From Vibrio ziniensis (lineage in GTDB: Bacteria > Pseudomonadota > Gammaproteobacteria > Enterobacterales > Vibrionaceae), in assembly GCF_011064285.1 (NCBI RefSeq), contig NZ_CP049331.1, positions 620,001-684,000 on the forward strand: DNA of 64,000 bases, in the 5' to 3' direction. Within the stretch, counting starts at the first letter, position 1; the number at the start of each line of letters is the position of its first letter. Under the pieces are notes generated by a model. It was not told the DNA's origin and did no database searches. It saw nothing but the letters and a program-made list of their open reading frames with translations. Shown in pieces: positions 35,096 through 44,445 of the stretch. Position numbers and translations under genes: made by a program.

Positions 35096-36772
35096 TTACT
35101 TGTTTTCTTGATTAGGAATGAGGAAGCTCATTCGTGTGTATTGTCCCGGTTCAACTTCGATTTTTAGTGCTGAGTCATCGCCGAATTTATTGGTCAGTCG
35201 TTTGGCAACAATCTGCATTCCCAGCCCATCATGATCTTCACTGGGAGCCTGATAGCTGCCTGCGTTGTCTTCAACTACTACTCGGTAGCCGTTATCTGCC
35301 AATTCGCTGTAAATGCGAACTTTACCATCTTCAAGTAAGTTGGACGTGCCGTGTTTTATCGCATTTTCCACCATAGGTTGTAAGGTGAAAGTAGGCACAT
35401 TACGTTCCAACAAAGAACTATCGATATCGATCTCGACATCTAGCCGGTCACTAAAACGGGCTTTCTCTATAGTTAGGTAGGCGTTGACGTGGGCTATTTC
35501 GTCTCGAAGTGTTACTGTTTCTATATTCTGTTTCAGGTTACTACGGAAAAACTGCGATAGATGCTGAATTAATTCGCGAGCTTTGGTGGGATCCCTACGA
35601 ATCACCGCGCTAATGGTATTGAGTGCATTAAATAGGAAGTGCGGGTTGATTTGCGCTTGTAACAGCTTAATTTCTGCCCTTGAAAGCAGAATTTGTTTCT
35701 GTTGGTATTCGCCATAAAGAATCTGGCTTGAAAGTAACTGGGCGATACCTTGTGCCATAGACATATTGATGGTGGAGAACAGCTTACGTTTTGGCTCATA
35801 AAGCTTAATAGTGCCAATAACTCTGTCACCTGCTCGAAGGGGAATGATAAGTGCTGAACCTAGTTTACAGGTCGGTGATAATGAGCATTGGTAAGGTTGT
35901 TCTTTACCGTCGAGGTAGATGATGGCATTGCCCGAAATCGCATCTAGAGTGCTTTGAGAAGATATCGGAGTATTCGGTTTATGGTGGTCGTCGCCGATAC
36001 CGACGAAAGCGAGAATCTTTTCTCTATCGGTAATCGATACTGCACCTACGTTCGTTAATTCGTAAACGATTCGGGCAATTTTATCTGCGTTTTTAGGGTT
36101 AAAACCTTGTGCGAGGATACCGACAGAGCGCTCTGCGATGTTTAATGCTCTGCGAGAAAAGGTGGCTGAATACTCTTCGAATATGGTTTTTCTGTCTTGT
36201 AGGATACTCATGAATAGTGCTGCACCGACAGAGTTTGCAATGATCATTGGTGCAGCAATGGTCGAAACCAGGTCATAGGCTTCATCAAACGGTTTGGCGA
36301 CGATAAGAATCAGCAGCATCTGAATAATTTCGGCAAACAGAGTTACGGCAAAGACAATGCTCGGGCTGAAAACGAGTCGTCCTTTACTATTTCTGAGCAA
36401 ATAGGTGTGTAACAGACCACCAATAAGACCTTCCGCTGTTGTGGAAATGGCACAGGCTAAATCGGTAAAACCACCTAGAGTGTAGCGGTGAATCCCGCCT
36501 GTTAGCCCAACGAAGAAACCAACCACAGGTCCACCGAACAGACCACCCATCACCGCACCAATGGCTCGGGTATTGGCTATGGCGTCATCAATTTGCAGAC
36601 CGAAGTACGTACCCATAATACAAAACAGAGAAAATAGGGCATAGACACTTAACTTATGATCAATGCGGCTGGAAATATTAAGCAGCGGCAGAAAGAGTGG
36701 CGTCTTACTTAACATGTAAGCTAAAACTAAGTAGACACACATCTGTTGTAGTAGAGAAAGGATCAAATCCAT
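35096..36772 (-). CDS. btsS: LytS-type sensor histidine kinase, BtsS-like
   Basis: A 558-residue membrane kinase: N-terminal 5TM-LYT sensor region (about 1-190, with RAIGAVMGGLFGGPVVGFFVGLTGGIHR), a GAF domain (about 215-350), and a LytS-type catalytic part with the phospho-His in QINPHFLFNALNTISAVIRR (about 378) and the N box VENAIKHGTSN with DNAGSYQAPSEDHDGLGM. In E. coli, BtsS is a high-affinity pyruvate sensor. It heads the btsSR operon. The pyruvate ligand here is inferred from family resemblance and the CstA-family gene nearby. Confidence 0.88.
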   Translation of the reverse strand: MDLILSLLQQMCVYLVLAYMLSKTPLFLPLLNISSRIDHKLSVYALFSLFCIMGTYFGLQIDDAIANTRAIGAVMGGLFGGPVVGFFVGLTGGIHRYTLGGFTDLACAISTTAEGLIGGLLHTYLLRNSKGRLVFSPSIVFAVTLFAEIIQMLLILIVAKPFDEAYDLVSTIAAPMIIANSVGAALFMSILQDRKTIFEEYSATFSRRALNIAERSVGILAQGFNPKNADKIARIVYELTNVGAVSITDREKILAFVGIGDDHHKPNTPISSQSTLDAISGNAIIYLDGKEQPYQCSLSPTCKLGSALIIPLRAGDRVIGTIKLYEPKRKLFSTINMSMAQGIAQLLSSQILYGEYQQKQILLSRAEIKLLQAQINPHFLFNALNTISAVIRRDPTKARELIQHLSQFFRSNLKQNIETVTLRDEIAHVNAYLTIEKARFSDRLDVEIDIDSSLLERNVPTFTLQPMVENAIKHGTSNLLEDGKVRIYSELADNGYRVVVEDNAGSYQAPSEDHDGLGMQIVAKRLTNKFGDDSALKIEVEPGQYTRMSFLIPNQENK

Positions 36773-36882
36773 AGTTCAGCCAGCAAAGCATAGGTTTGTG
36801 ATGAGGTGTATTTTATGAAAGTTATTAGCAATAAAACACGTTTTAATCTCATTCAGTGACTAAAAGCGCTTAATTGTGTTTG

Positions 36883-36900
36883 TGTAAATTTAATTTTACA
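36883..36900. promoter_or_regulatory. TyrR box 1 (perfect) upstream of aroF
   Basis: TGTAAATTTAATTTTACA is an exact match to the TyrR consensus TGTAAA-N6-TTTACA, a strong box. Confidence 0.88.
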
Positions 36901-36904
36901 TGTG

Positions 36905-36922
36905 TGTTTTTTTTAATTTACA
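36905..36922. promoter_or_regulatory. TyrR box 2 (weak) upstream of aroF
   Basis: TGTTTT-N6-TTTACA, with a perfect right half-site and a 3/6 left half-site, centred 22 bp from box 1; a strong-weak pair of this kind allows cooperative hexamer binding by TyrR. Confidence 0.65.
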
Positions 36923-36989
36923 CTTGAAATCTTTTTCTAGCCTGATAATTTGTGTTTTATTCAGTTTGTACTTAGGTACATAAATTCAG

Positions 36990-37007
36990 TGTAAAGATTT
37001 AAATACA
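36990..37007. promoter_or_regulatory. Candidate TyrR box 3 next to the aroF ribosome-binding site
   Basis: TGTAAA-GATTTA-AATACA has a perfect left half-site and 4/6 right half-site, ending 9 bp before the aroF ATG and abutting the AGGTGACG ribosome-binding region. Confidence 0.5.
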
Positions 37008-37016
37008 GGTGACGAG

Positions 37017-38090
37017 ATGAAAAAAAGTGAACTAAGTGATATCAATATAATTGATGAACAAATATTGATCACACCAGACGCGCTAAAAGCAAAATTACCT
37101 TTAAGTGATGATAGCCGTCGTTTTATCCGTGAGTCTCGTCAGACTGTGGCAGATATTATTCATAAACGCGATCACCGTTTGTTAGTAGTATGCGGTCCTT
37201 GTTCTATCCATGATGTTGAAGCGGCAAAAGAGTACGCGAAACGCCTAAAAGCATTGTCTGAGGAGTTGAAAGATCAGCTTTACATCGTTATGCGTGTTTA
37301 CTTTGAAAAACCGCGTACAACGGTAGGTTGGAAAGGGCTCATAAACGATCCGCATCTTGATGGCACTTTTGATATTGAGCATGGTTTGCATGTAGGTCGT
37401 AAATTGTTGGTGGATCTAGCTGCGATGAATATTCCATTAGCAACTGAAGCGCTTGATCCTATTAGTCCACAATACCTAGCGGATACTTTTAGCTGGGCTG
37501 CGATTGGCGCGCGTACCACGGAATCTCAAACTCACCGTGAAATGGCAAGTGGTTTATCAATGCCTATCGGTTTTAAAAATGGTACAGATGGTAGTCTTTC
37601 AACGGCGATCAACGCTATGCAGGCTGCATCATCAAGCCACCGTTTCATGGGTATCAACCGTGAAGGTAACGTGGCATTACTCACCACAAAAGGCAATGAG
37701 AATGGTCATGTGATCCTACGTGGTGGCAAGCAAACCAACTACGATTCAGTGTCTGTGGCTGAGTGTGAAGAAGATTTAGCAAAAGTAGGGCTAGATGCAG
37801 CGTTGATGATCGACTGTAGCCATGCAAACTCACGTAAAGATTACCGCCGTCAGCCTCTAGTGGCGGAAGATGCGATTCACCAAATTCGCGAAGGTAACCG
37901 TTCAATCATCGGTTTGATGATAGAAAGCCACATAAATGAAGGCAATCAGTCTTCAGATCTACCAATTGGTGAGATGAAGTACGGTGTATCAATCACCGAC
38001 GCATGTATTAATTGGGAAGCAACTGAGGCACTATTGCGTAAAGCTCACAGAGAGCTGACACCGTTTCTAGAAAACCGCCTGAAAGGATAA
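37017..38090 (+). CDS. aroF: DAHP synthase, tyrosine-sensitive type (AroF)
   Basis: A 357-residue class I 3-deoxy-D-arabino-heptulosonate-7-phosphate synthase with metal and substrate residues in [20 protein letters not shown] (about 60), [20 protein letters not shown] (about 165) and [16 protein letters not shown] (about 265). It condenses PEP and erythrose-4-phosphate at the entry to the shikimate pathway. The N-terminus resembles E. coli AroF, and it is coupled to tyrA 13 nt downstream, both arguing for the tyrosine-regulated isozyme. Three TyrR-like boxes precede it. Confidence 0.95.
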   Translation: MKKSELSDINIIDEQILITPDALKAKLPLSDDSRRFIRESRQTVADIIHKRDHRLLVVCGPCSIHDVEAAKEYAKRLKALSEELKDQLYIVMRVYFEKPRTTVGWKGLINDPHLDGTFDIEHGLHVGRKLLVDLAAMNIPLATEALDPISPQYLADTFSWAAIGARTTESQTHREMASGLSMPIGFKNGTDGSLSTAINAMQAASSSHRFMGINREGNVALLTTKGNENGHVILRGGKQTNYDSVSVAECEEDLAKVGLDAALMIDCSHANSRKDYRRQPLVAEDAIHQIREGNRSIIGLMIESHINEGNQSSDLPIGEMKYGVSITDACINWEATEALLRKAHRELTPFLENRLKG

Positions 38091-38103
38091 AAAAGGATTA
38101 ACC

Positions 38104-39240
38104 ATGGCTGTTGAATTGAATGAATTGCGTGACCAAATTGATGCGGTTGATAAGCAGATGGTGGAGCTGCTTGCTCGTCGCTTAGCATTAGTGGAAAAAG
38201 TGGGTGAAGTAAAAAGCCAGCACGGTCTTCCTATTTATGCGCCAGATCGTGAAGCGGCAATGTTGGCTTCACGTCGTGCAGAAGCTGAGAAACAAGGTGT
38301 ACCTCCGCAATTAATTGAAGATATTCTTCGCCGTACCATGCGTGAATCTTATGCCAGTGAAAAAGATTCAGGTTTTAAGTGTTTGAATCCTGAATTACGT
38401 TCAGTCGTCATCATTGGTGGTAATGGTCAGCTAGGTGGTCTGTTTGGGCGAATGTTCAAATTGTCTGGTTACCAAGTGAAAGTCCTAGGTAGCAAAGATT
38501 GGGACAGCGCGGACGAGCTATTGAAAGATGCTGGCCTCGTTGTGGTTACAGTACCTATTCATAAAACCCTTGGTGTTATCGAGAAGCTCAATAATCTGCC
38601 TGAAGATTGCATTTTGTGTGATTTAACTTCCATCAAATCCAAGCCTTTGAAAGCCATGATGGCGGTTCATAAAGGCCCTGTTGTTGGTTTGCACCCTATG
38701 TTTGGTCCAGATGTGCCGAGCTTGGCGAAACAGGTTATCGTTCATTGTGATGGTCGAGATAAAGAACAGTATCAATGGTTGTTAAAGCAGTTCTCTATTT
38801 GGGGAGCGAGTCTGTGCAATATCGATGCTGAAGAGCATGACCATGGTATGACGTTGATTCAGGCATTACGCCACTTTACTTCATTTGCATACGGTTACCA
38901 CTTATCTAAAGTGAAGCCAAATCTTGCTCAGTTACTGAAATTAAGCTCGCCAATTTACCGTCTTGAGTTGGCAATGGTTGGACGTTTGTTTGGCCAAGAT
39001 CCAAATCTTTACGGCGATATTATTCTATCGTCTGACGAAAACATCGAAATGATTCAGCGTTTCCAACGCAGTTTCGGTGAAGCCGTGAGTTTGATTGAAA
39101 GCCGAGATAAAGCTGGATTTGTTGAAAGCTTTGAGCAGGTAAGCCAGTGGTTTGGTGATTACTCTCAGCAGTTTATGACCGAGAGCCAGAATCTTCTAAA
39201 ACAAGCGAATGACTCTATTCACCGTCCTCATTCAAGCTAA
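38104..39240 (+). CDS. tyrA: Bifunctional chorismate mutase / prephenate dehydrogenase TyrA
   Basis: A 378-residue fusion: AroQ-type chorismate mutase (1-~90, [20 protein letters not shown]) followed by an NAD-binding prephenate dehydrogenase ([18 protein letters not shown], about 100-118; active-site His region [10 protein letters not shown], about 197). It converts chorismate through prephenate to 4-hydroxyphenylpyruvate for tyrosine. It is the second gene of aroF-tyrA, so both answer to TyrR. A terminator follows at 39265. Confidence 0.96.
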   Translation: MAVELNELRDQIDAVDKQMVELLARRLALVEKVGEVKSQHGLPIYAPDREAAMLASRRAEAEKQGVPPQLIEDILRRTMRESYASEKDSGFKCLNPELRSVVIIGGNGQLGGLFGRMFKLSGYQVKVLGSKDWDSADELLKDAGLVVVTVPIHKTLGVIEKLNNLPEDCILCDLTSIKSKPLKAMMAVHKGPVVGLHPMFGPDVPSLAKQVIVHCDGRDKEQYQWLLKQFSIWGASLCNIDAEEHDHGMTLIQALRHFTSFAYGYHLSKVKPNLAQLLKLSSPIYRLELAMVGRLFGQDPNLYGDIILSSDENIEMIQRFQRSFGEAVSLIESRDKAGFVESFEQVSQWFGDYSQQFMTESQNLLKQANDSIHRPHSS

Positions 39241-39264
39241 AGTGAATAACTAAAACAAACTAGA

Positions 39265-39293
39265 AAGCGCTGCCTATTAGTCAGCGCTTTTTT
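39265..39293 (+). terminator. Terminator of aroF-tyrA
   Basis: AAGCGCTG/CAGCGCTT, 8-bp perfect stem with a 9-nt loop, followed by TTTT. Confidence 0.88.
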
Positions 39294-39309
39294 GTTTTCT
39301 AACCCTAAA

Positions 39310-39398
39310 CCACCTTCTATGAAGGCTGTCTTTTATACAGAAGTCCCTCACATCATGTGAGGGACTTCTGTATAAAAGACAGCCTGCTATGCAGGTGG
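39310..39398. repeat. 89-bp near-perfect palindrome
   Basis: Two perfect 31-bp arms (39323-39353 and 39355-39385) around a single central C, with outer CCACCT/AGGTGG (39310-39315, 39393-39398) in register. The arms begin CTGTCTTTTATACAGAAGT, which differs from the 19-bp outer end of IS50/Tn5 (CTGACTCTTATACACAAGT) at only three positions, so it may be two IS50-like ends fused head to head. There is no clear target duplication. It lies between convergent tyrA and the PilZ gene. Confidence 0.7.
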
Positions 39399-39452
39399 AT
39401 TTTTACTCGTATTGATTAACCAAAAGTTTTTATTGCTCAGCGTAGTCTGCTC

Positions 39453-39827
39453 CTAATCAACATAGTCAGCTAAATCCACTAAGTGCTCAAGTTCGCGGTG
39501 TAGCAGTTCATCACTACCTACATTCAATTCAACTAAGCGGCGTAAGTGCCCAACACTTTCAATATCAATATGGTCGATTTTAAGATGCAAAATACGTTCA
39601 TTTTGCATGATGAGCGTTGCTGAGAGGTTAATAGAAATATCACTGTCAGGAAGAGTGAAAGTGACGTCTACAATGCTGTTGGTATCGAGTTCGGGTTCAT
39701 CGACCGCCCACAGTAATAGCCCTTTTAAGGATAAATCTTGAATGCAGGTGGTTAGCTGATAATTGCCTTGAGTCAGCGTAGCCGGTGCTTGATAGATGAT
39801 GCGTGAAAAACGTCGACGTTCGATCAT
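39453..39827 (-). CDS. PilZ-domain protein, probable c-di-GMP receptor
   Basis: A 124-residue single-domain PilZ protein. Both c-di-GMP-binding motifs are intact: the N-terminal RRRFSR (RxxxR) at residues 3-8 and D-L-S-L-K-G (DxSxxG) at about 32-37. It has no other domain, so it probably acts by binding a partner. It is monocistronic. An HD-GYP protein and MbaA are also in this window, but no direct link is shown. Confidence 0.88.
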   Translation of the reverse strand: MIERRRFSRIIYQAPATLTQGNYQLTTCIQDLSLKGLLLWAVDEPELDTNSIVDVTFTLPDSDISINLSATLIMQNERILHLKIDHIDIESVGHLRRLVELNVGSDELLHRELEHLVDLADYVD

Positions 39828-39954
39828 AAGTTTATCTCTCAGTAAGCCTACTCAAAAGCATAGCAAAGGATAGTCTATTGAACAGAAACCTGATTCACGA
39901 ATCCTCCTTTCTACTTGAAGCTATTACATTCAGAATGTGTTTATCTATCGAGAT

Positions 39955-39981
39955 AAAAAAGGCCGCTAAAAAAGCGGCCTT
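39955..39981 (-). terminator. Terminator after ettA
   Basis: On the minus strand, AAGGCCGCT/AGCGGCCTT (9 bp, 5-nt loop) followed by TTTT, 15 bp after the ettA stop. Confidence 0.85.
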
Positions 39982-39995
39982 GAATCTTTTTGGTA

Positions 39996-41663
39996 TTACT
40001 TTGAAATACGTTTGTATTTGATACGGTGTGGCTCAGCGGCTTGAGCACCAAGCGTTTGCTTCAGCCATTCCATGTATTCTGTGTAGTTACCTTCGTAGAA
40101 GTTTACTTGGCCTTCATCACGGTAATCCAGAATATGCGTAGCAATACGGTCTAGGAACCAACGGTCGTGCGAGATAACCATGGCACACCCAGGGAACTCT
40201 AGTAGTGCTTCTTCAAGAGCTCGTAGCGTTTCAACGTCTAGGTCGTTGGTTGGTTCGTCGAGTAACAGTACGTTACCACCCGCTTTTAGCAGTTTTGCTA
40301 AGTGAACACGGTTACGCTCACCACCAGATAATTCGCCAATTACTTTCTGTTGATCTACGCCTTTGAAGTTGAAGCGAGAACAGTAAGCTCGCGCTGGTAT
40401 CTCGAAGTTGTTGATCTTAATGATATCCGCACCTTCAGAAATCTCTTGGAAAACGGTGTTTTTGTCGTTCATGCTGTCGCGGAACTGATCAACAGACGCA
40501 AGTTTAACGGTTGCACCCAATTCGATTTCACCTGAATCTGGCTTTTCAACGCCGCTTAGCATCTTGAATAGTGTTGACTTACCCGCACCGTTAGCACCGA
40601 TGATACCGACGATTGCACCTTTAGGCATGCTAAACGATAAGTTGTCGATCAGTACGCGATCATCGAATGACTTAGTCAGGTTACGAACTTCAAGAACTTT
40701 GTCACCTAAACGCTCACCTGGCGGGATGAACAGTTCGTTAGTTTCGTTACGTTTTTGGTGATCGCCACTTTGTAGCTCTTCAAAGCGTGCCATACGAGCT
40801 TTAGATTTCGCTTGACGACCTTTAGGGTTCTTACGTACCCACTCAAGTTCTTTCTCGATCGTTTTTTGACGAGCACTCTCTTGTGCAGATTCTTGCTTCA
40901 AACGCTCATCTTTTTGTTCTAGCCAAGAGGTGTAGTTACCTTGCCATGGAATACCTTCACCACGGTCAAGTTCCAGAATCCAGCCAGCAGCATTATCTAG
41001 GAAGTAACGGTCGTGCGTGATAGCCACAACAGTACCTGAGTAATCAACTAGGAAGCGTTCTAGCCAAGCGACTGATTCTGCGTCCAAGTGGTTGGTTGGT
41101 TCGTCAAGTAATAGCATATCTGGTTTTTCAAGAAGCAAGCGGCAGATAGCAACACGGCGACGTTCACCACCAGACAGCACAGAAATTTTTGCGTTCCACT
41201 CAGGAAGACGAAGTGCGTTCGCTGCACGCTCCAGAGCGTTCTCTAAATTGTGGCCATCTTTCGCTTGAATCAGCGCTTCCAGCTCACCTTGCTCTTTGGC
41301 AAGTGCATCGAAGTCAGCATCTTCTTCAGCGTAAGCAGCATAAACTTGGTCTAGGCGCGTTAGCGCACCTGCGACATCCGCAACGGCTTCCTCAACCACT
41401 TCGCGAACCGTTTTTGATTCATCAAGAACTGGTTCCTGAGGTAGATAGCCTACTTTAAGGCCAGGTTGTGGACGTGCTTCACCATCGATGTCTTTATCGA
41501 TACCGGCCATGATACGTAGTAGGGTAGATTTACCCGCACCGTTTAGACCTAAAACACCAATTTTGGCACCTGGGAAAAAACTTAGAGAGATGTCTTTTAG
41601 AATTTGACGCTTAGGCGGGACGATCTTGCTCACCCGCGACATGGTATATACGTATTCAGCCAT
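39996..41663 (-). CDS. ettA: Energy-dependent translational throttle protein EttA (ABC-F)
   Basis: A 555-residue cytosolic ABC-F ATPase with two nucleotide-binding domains: Walker A GLNGAGKST (about 37) and GANGAGKST (about 355), signature LSGGERRRVA and LSGGERNRVHLA, and Walker B LLLLDEPTNHLDAE and LLLDEPTNDLDVE. The linker (about 240-300, RQKTIEKELEWVRKNPKGRQ) and the short arm fit EttA, which binds the ribosomal E site and gates initiation according to the ADP/ATP ratio. No membrane segments. It is monocistronic. Confidence 0.95.
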   Translation of the reverse strand: MAEYVYTMSRVSKIVPPKRQILKDISLSFFPGAKIGVLGLNGAGKSTLLRIMAGIDKDIDGEARPQPGLKVGYLPQEPVLDESKTVREVVEEAVADVAGALTRLDQVYAAYAEEDADFDALAKEQGELEALIQAKDGHNLENALERAANALRLPEWNAKISVLSGGERRRVAICRLLLEKPDMLLLDEPTNHLDAESVAWLERFLVDYSGTVVAITHDRYFLDNAAGWILELDRGEGIPWQGNYTSWLEQKDERLKQESAQESARQKTIEKELEWVRKNPKGRQAKSKARMARFEELQSGDHQKRNETNELFIPPGERLGDKVLEVRNLTKSFDDRVLIDNLSFSMPKGAIVGIIGANGAGKSTLFKMLSGVEKPDSGEIELGATVKLASVDQFRDSMNDKNTVFQEISEGADIIKINNFEIPARAYCSRFNFKGVDQQKVIGELSGGERNRVHLAKLLKAGGNVLLLDEPTNDLDVETLRALEEALLEFPGCAMVISHDRWFLDRIATHILDYRDEGQVNFYEGNYTEYMEWLKQTLGAQAAEPHRIKYKRISK

Positions 41664-41926
41664 TGCCGATTGTTCCTAATCTATCTTTCAGAATAAAGTC
41701 GCTATTCTATACCAAAGTTATGGCATTTGTTACTAGGGGCAGTAGCCCTTTATTATGCAATATCAAAGGTAATAAAAAGGCGATGATTTACCGCGTGAAT
41801 GTATATATTAGTTAATTATTATTTATGTCACATTATTCACATCAACTTTACATCTAACCCCTTTACATTTGTCACTAGAATTAGCGTAATGGATAGTAAG
41901 TAGTATTCAGTAAAGGAATAGAGTTC

Positions 41927-43870
41927 ATGGCGTCCCTGCATTCTTCAAAGCCGTCTCGTATTTTGTTATCAATGGTTGCTTTCAGCTCATTGTTTAGCGG
42001 CACAGCGTTTTCAGACTCTACCGAACTCGATGCTCAGCGAGATCTCTACGATCAAGCTCAAGAGTGGCTAGATGACAAAAATGTCACCCAGTTTGAAGAG
42101 GTTAGGCCGAAACTTACCAACTATCCGCTTACACCGTATTTGGACTATCGAGCATTTCTCATCGATATTGGTGATAAACCACCGATCACTGTTAGAGTCT
42201 TCATTGACGGACATAAAGATTATCCATTTTCTAGCCGCATTAGCGCCCCTTATATTGATGCTTTAGCCAAGCAAAATGCGTGGAGTAAGCTTTTGCAATT
42301 TCAGACTTCAGAACCGGGTGGAGAGACTTATCTGTGCCACTACTACAATGCTCATTTGCAAGTAGGTAAGCGTGCAAAGGCATTCGATGGCGCTAAAAAA
42401 CTTTGGATGAGTGGTGGAAGTATTGCGGATGCCTGTAACCCATTGTTTAGTGCTTGGGAGAAATCTGGTGGGCTTACTGATGAACTGATTTTTCAACGTA
42501 TGTTGCTAGCGTTTGACGGCAGAAACAGAGGGTTGTTGGTCTATTTATCTAAAAAGCTCAGTTCGAGCAAATATCAGGCGAAGGGCAAAGCAATGTTAGC
42601 GCTTTATGATAAGCCTGAAACAGTGATCAGTTTTGCCCAAAAATACAGTGATCCGCTATCTGTTCAACAAGCGCAATTGGCACTGGAAAAGTTAGCTCGT
42701 ACTGATAGCGAAAAAACGCAGCCTTTAATTTATAAAGTAGTAAAAAGACCTGCTTGGACTCCAGAGCAAAAGACGCAAATTGAACAGTTCATTGCTTTGC
42801 GATTAATGGACACCGAGGATGATAATCTTATCCGTTGGAGAGATAAAATTATCGCAATGGGTGATAACGTGCCTCTTATAGAATCTCGTATTCGAGTAGC
42901 ACTGCGTAGTGCAGATTGGCCTGATGTCCTATTTTGGATAAATCGCTTACCCGATGAAGAGATGAAGTCTCAGCGTTGGCAGTATTGGTTAGGGCGCAGT
43001 GAAATAGAGAATGGTCATACTGAACAAGGTATGCAGCGTTTGGTTTCTATTCTCGGCCAACGTAATTTTTATAGCGTTGCTGCTGCGAAGATCGTTAAGC
43101 AATCAGTTCAGTATTCCAAAAGTACGATTGAACTGGATTTCAGTAAGATAAAGCTTTATCAGAAAAGTTTAACTCGTATTCAAGAGTTGATTGAGAGAGA
43201 TAAAATCGCGGCTGCCAAAAGTGAATGGGATTGGCTACTTGATAAAGTCAATCAATCAGAGAAAGAGATGTTAGCTGCATACGCTTCTAGCCAACACTGG
43301 CATCACTTAACTGTTACAGCTTCAATATCAGCGAGTTTGTGGGATAACTTGCAGTTGCGTTTCCCTGTTGCTCACCAGTGGTGGTTTAACTTTTACGGCA
43401 ATAAACACGGAATTGACCCCATAATGTTGATGTCTCTAGCTCGTCAGGAGAGCGCGATGGATTCAGAGGCACAATCACCTGTGGGTGCTCGTGGTATAAT
43501 GCAAATCATGCCAGCAACGGCAAAATATACTGCCAAGAAATACCAGCTAACCTACAGCGGTGCAGATGATTTATACGAAGTTGGGAAGAACATTGAAATT
43601 GGTAGTCATTACTTAAATGGGCTGCTAGAGCAATATGATAACAACCGAATTTTTGCTTTTGCTGCCTATAATGCTGGACCGCAGAGAGTGGATAGATGGC
43701 GTAAACAAACACAAGGTAAGCTTGATGCTTATGCGTTCATTGAAGCGATTCCATTTAGGGAAACTCGTGGCTATGTGCAAAATATATTGATGTTTGAAAC
43801 CTACTACCGAGATCTGATGGGGTTGCAAGGCGATTTTCTTAATGAAAATGAGTTGAAGACAAAATATTGA
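41927..43870 (+). CDS. sltY: Soluble lytic murein transglycosylase Slt
   Basis: A 647-residue periplasmic protein. A signal peptide (about 1-30, ending GTAFS-D) is followed by a long alpha-superhelical U-domain and a C-terminal SLT/GH23 domain: catalytic Glu in LARQESAMDSEAQSPVGA (about residue 506), GIMQIMPATA, and FAAYNAGPQRVDRW. It cleaves peptidoglycan to anhydro-muropeptides, the substrates later handled by NagZ and AnmK in this window. trpR follows 55 nt later, the same slt-trpR order as E. coli. The 263-bp gap before it holds nothing I can name. Confidence 0.94.
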   Translation: MASLHSSKPSRILLSMVAFSSLFSGTAFSDSTELDAQRDLYDQAQEWLDDKNVTQFEEVRPKLTNYPLTPYLDYRAFLIDIGDKPPITVRVFIDGHKDYPFSSRISAPYIDALAKQNAWSKLLQFQTSEPGGETYLCHYYNAHLQVGKRAKAFDGAKKLWMSGGSIADACNPLFSAWEKSGGLTDELIFQRMLLAFDGRNRGLLVYLSKKLSSSKYQAKGKAMLALYDKPETVISFAQKYSDPLSVQQAQLALEKLARTDSEKTQPLIYKVVKRPAWTPEQKTQIEQFIALRLMDTEDDNLIRWRDKIIAMGDNVPLIESRIRVALRSADWPDVLFWINRLPDEEMKSQRWQYWLGRSEIENGHTEQGMQRLVSILGQRNFYSVAAAKIVKQSVQYSKSTIELDFSKIKLYQKSLTRIQELIERDKIAAAKSEWDWLLDKVNQSEKEMLAAYASSQHWHHLTVTASISASLWDNLQLRFPVAHQWWFNFYGNKHGIDPIMLMSLARQESAMDSEAQSPVGARGIMQIMPATAKYTAKKYQLTYSGADDLYEVGKNIEIGSHYLNGLLEQYDNNRIFAFAAYNAGPQRVDRWRKQTQGKLDAYAFIEAIPFRETRGYVQNILMFETYYRDLMGLQGDFLNENELKTKY

Positions 43871-43903
43871 TTATCTTCGAGGTATCACTAAAATAGCGAG
43901 AGT

Positions 43904-43921
43904 GTATCACTTAACGAGTAC
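43904..43921. promoter_or_regulatory. TrpR operator overlapping the trpR leader
   Basis: GTATCACTTAACGAGTAC matches the symmetric trp operator GNACTAGTTAACTAGTAC at 13 of 17 defined positions and closely resembles the E. coli trpR operator. It ends 4 bp before the chosen trpR ATG, so the repressor would cover the start region; a partial copy (GTATCACTAAAATAGCGAG) lies 22 bp upstream. Confidence 0.6.
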
Positions 43922-43925
43922 AGTT

Positions 43926-44219
43926 ATGTCTCAACAACCACAATACAGTGATTGGTCGCAATTAATTGATCTGGTTAAACAAGCTGCAGATAACGATCAA
44001 CATGAGATGCTATTGACCATGTTAATGACATCAGATGAAAGGGAAGCGCTTGTTGCTCGTGTAAATATATTTTGTGAATTGCTCAAAGGTGATATGTCAC
44101 AGCGTCAAGTGAGTCAGATGTTAGGCGTGGGTATTGCAACGATTACTCGAGGCTCGAATGAATTGAAGTCTCGTTCAGAACAAGAAAAAGAGATTCTCAG
44201 TCAATTGATTCTAAAATAG
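43926..44219 (+). CDS. trpR: Trp operon repressor TrpR
   Basis: A 97-residue all-helical repressor. The ATG at 43926 (MSQQPQYSDWSQLIDLV) fits the family; an upstream start inside the operator is unlikely. The helix-turn-helix reads GDMSQRQVSQMLGVGIATIT (about residues 60-80), nearly that of E. coli. TrpR binds L-tryptophan and represses the trp operon, aroH-type genes and itself. It follows sltY and lies upstream of yjjX, which here is on the opposite strand. Confidence 0.94.
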   Translation: MSQQPQYSDWSQLIDLVKQAADNDQHEMLLTMLMTSDEREALVARVNIFCELLKGDMSQRQVSQMLGVGIATITRGSNELKSRSEQEKEILSQLILK

Positions 44220-44249
44220 TCGTTCTTTAAATATTAAAAAGCCAGTTTT

Positions 44250-44419
44250 ATACCATTCTGGAACATTTCCTGATCAGTGAATGGGCGTCGATAAGCAAAC
44301 CCTCCGAGCCATGGATGGTTCGACGGAGCTTCAGGGACGAATGAATGCGCGTTTGCGTTTGGCGCCCATTCGCTGCTCGCCGATGCTCAGTCTGATCATA
44401 TTTTTATCTAGGATGGTAT
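44250..44419. repeat. 170-bp hairpin-forming repeat (copy 1)
   Basis: Bounded by ATACCATTCTGGA and, from the right, ATACCATCCTAGA. Inside are nested complementary blocks: GAATGGGCG/CGCCCATTC, CCGAGCCAT/ATGGTTCGA, and GATGCTC near the right end. A second copy of equal length lies inverted at 57588-57757, and a shorter relative at 34256. No ORF. The element sits between convergent trpR and yjjX and contributes all of that gap's structure. Confidence 0.85.
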
Positions 44420-44445
44420 TATGACTGGCTTTTTGTTTGCAGATG

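Noticed and set aside
39310..39398. Rho-independent terminator or complete insertion sequence
   Set aside because: There is no U-tract or transposase gene. A terminator for aroF-tyrA already exists at 39265, so I call it only a palindrome with IS50-like ends.
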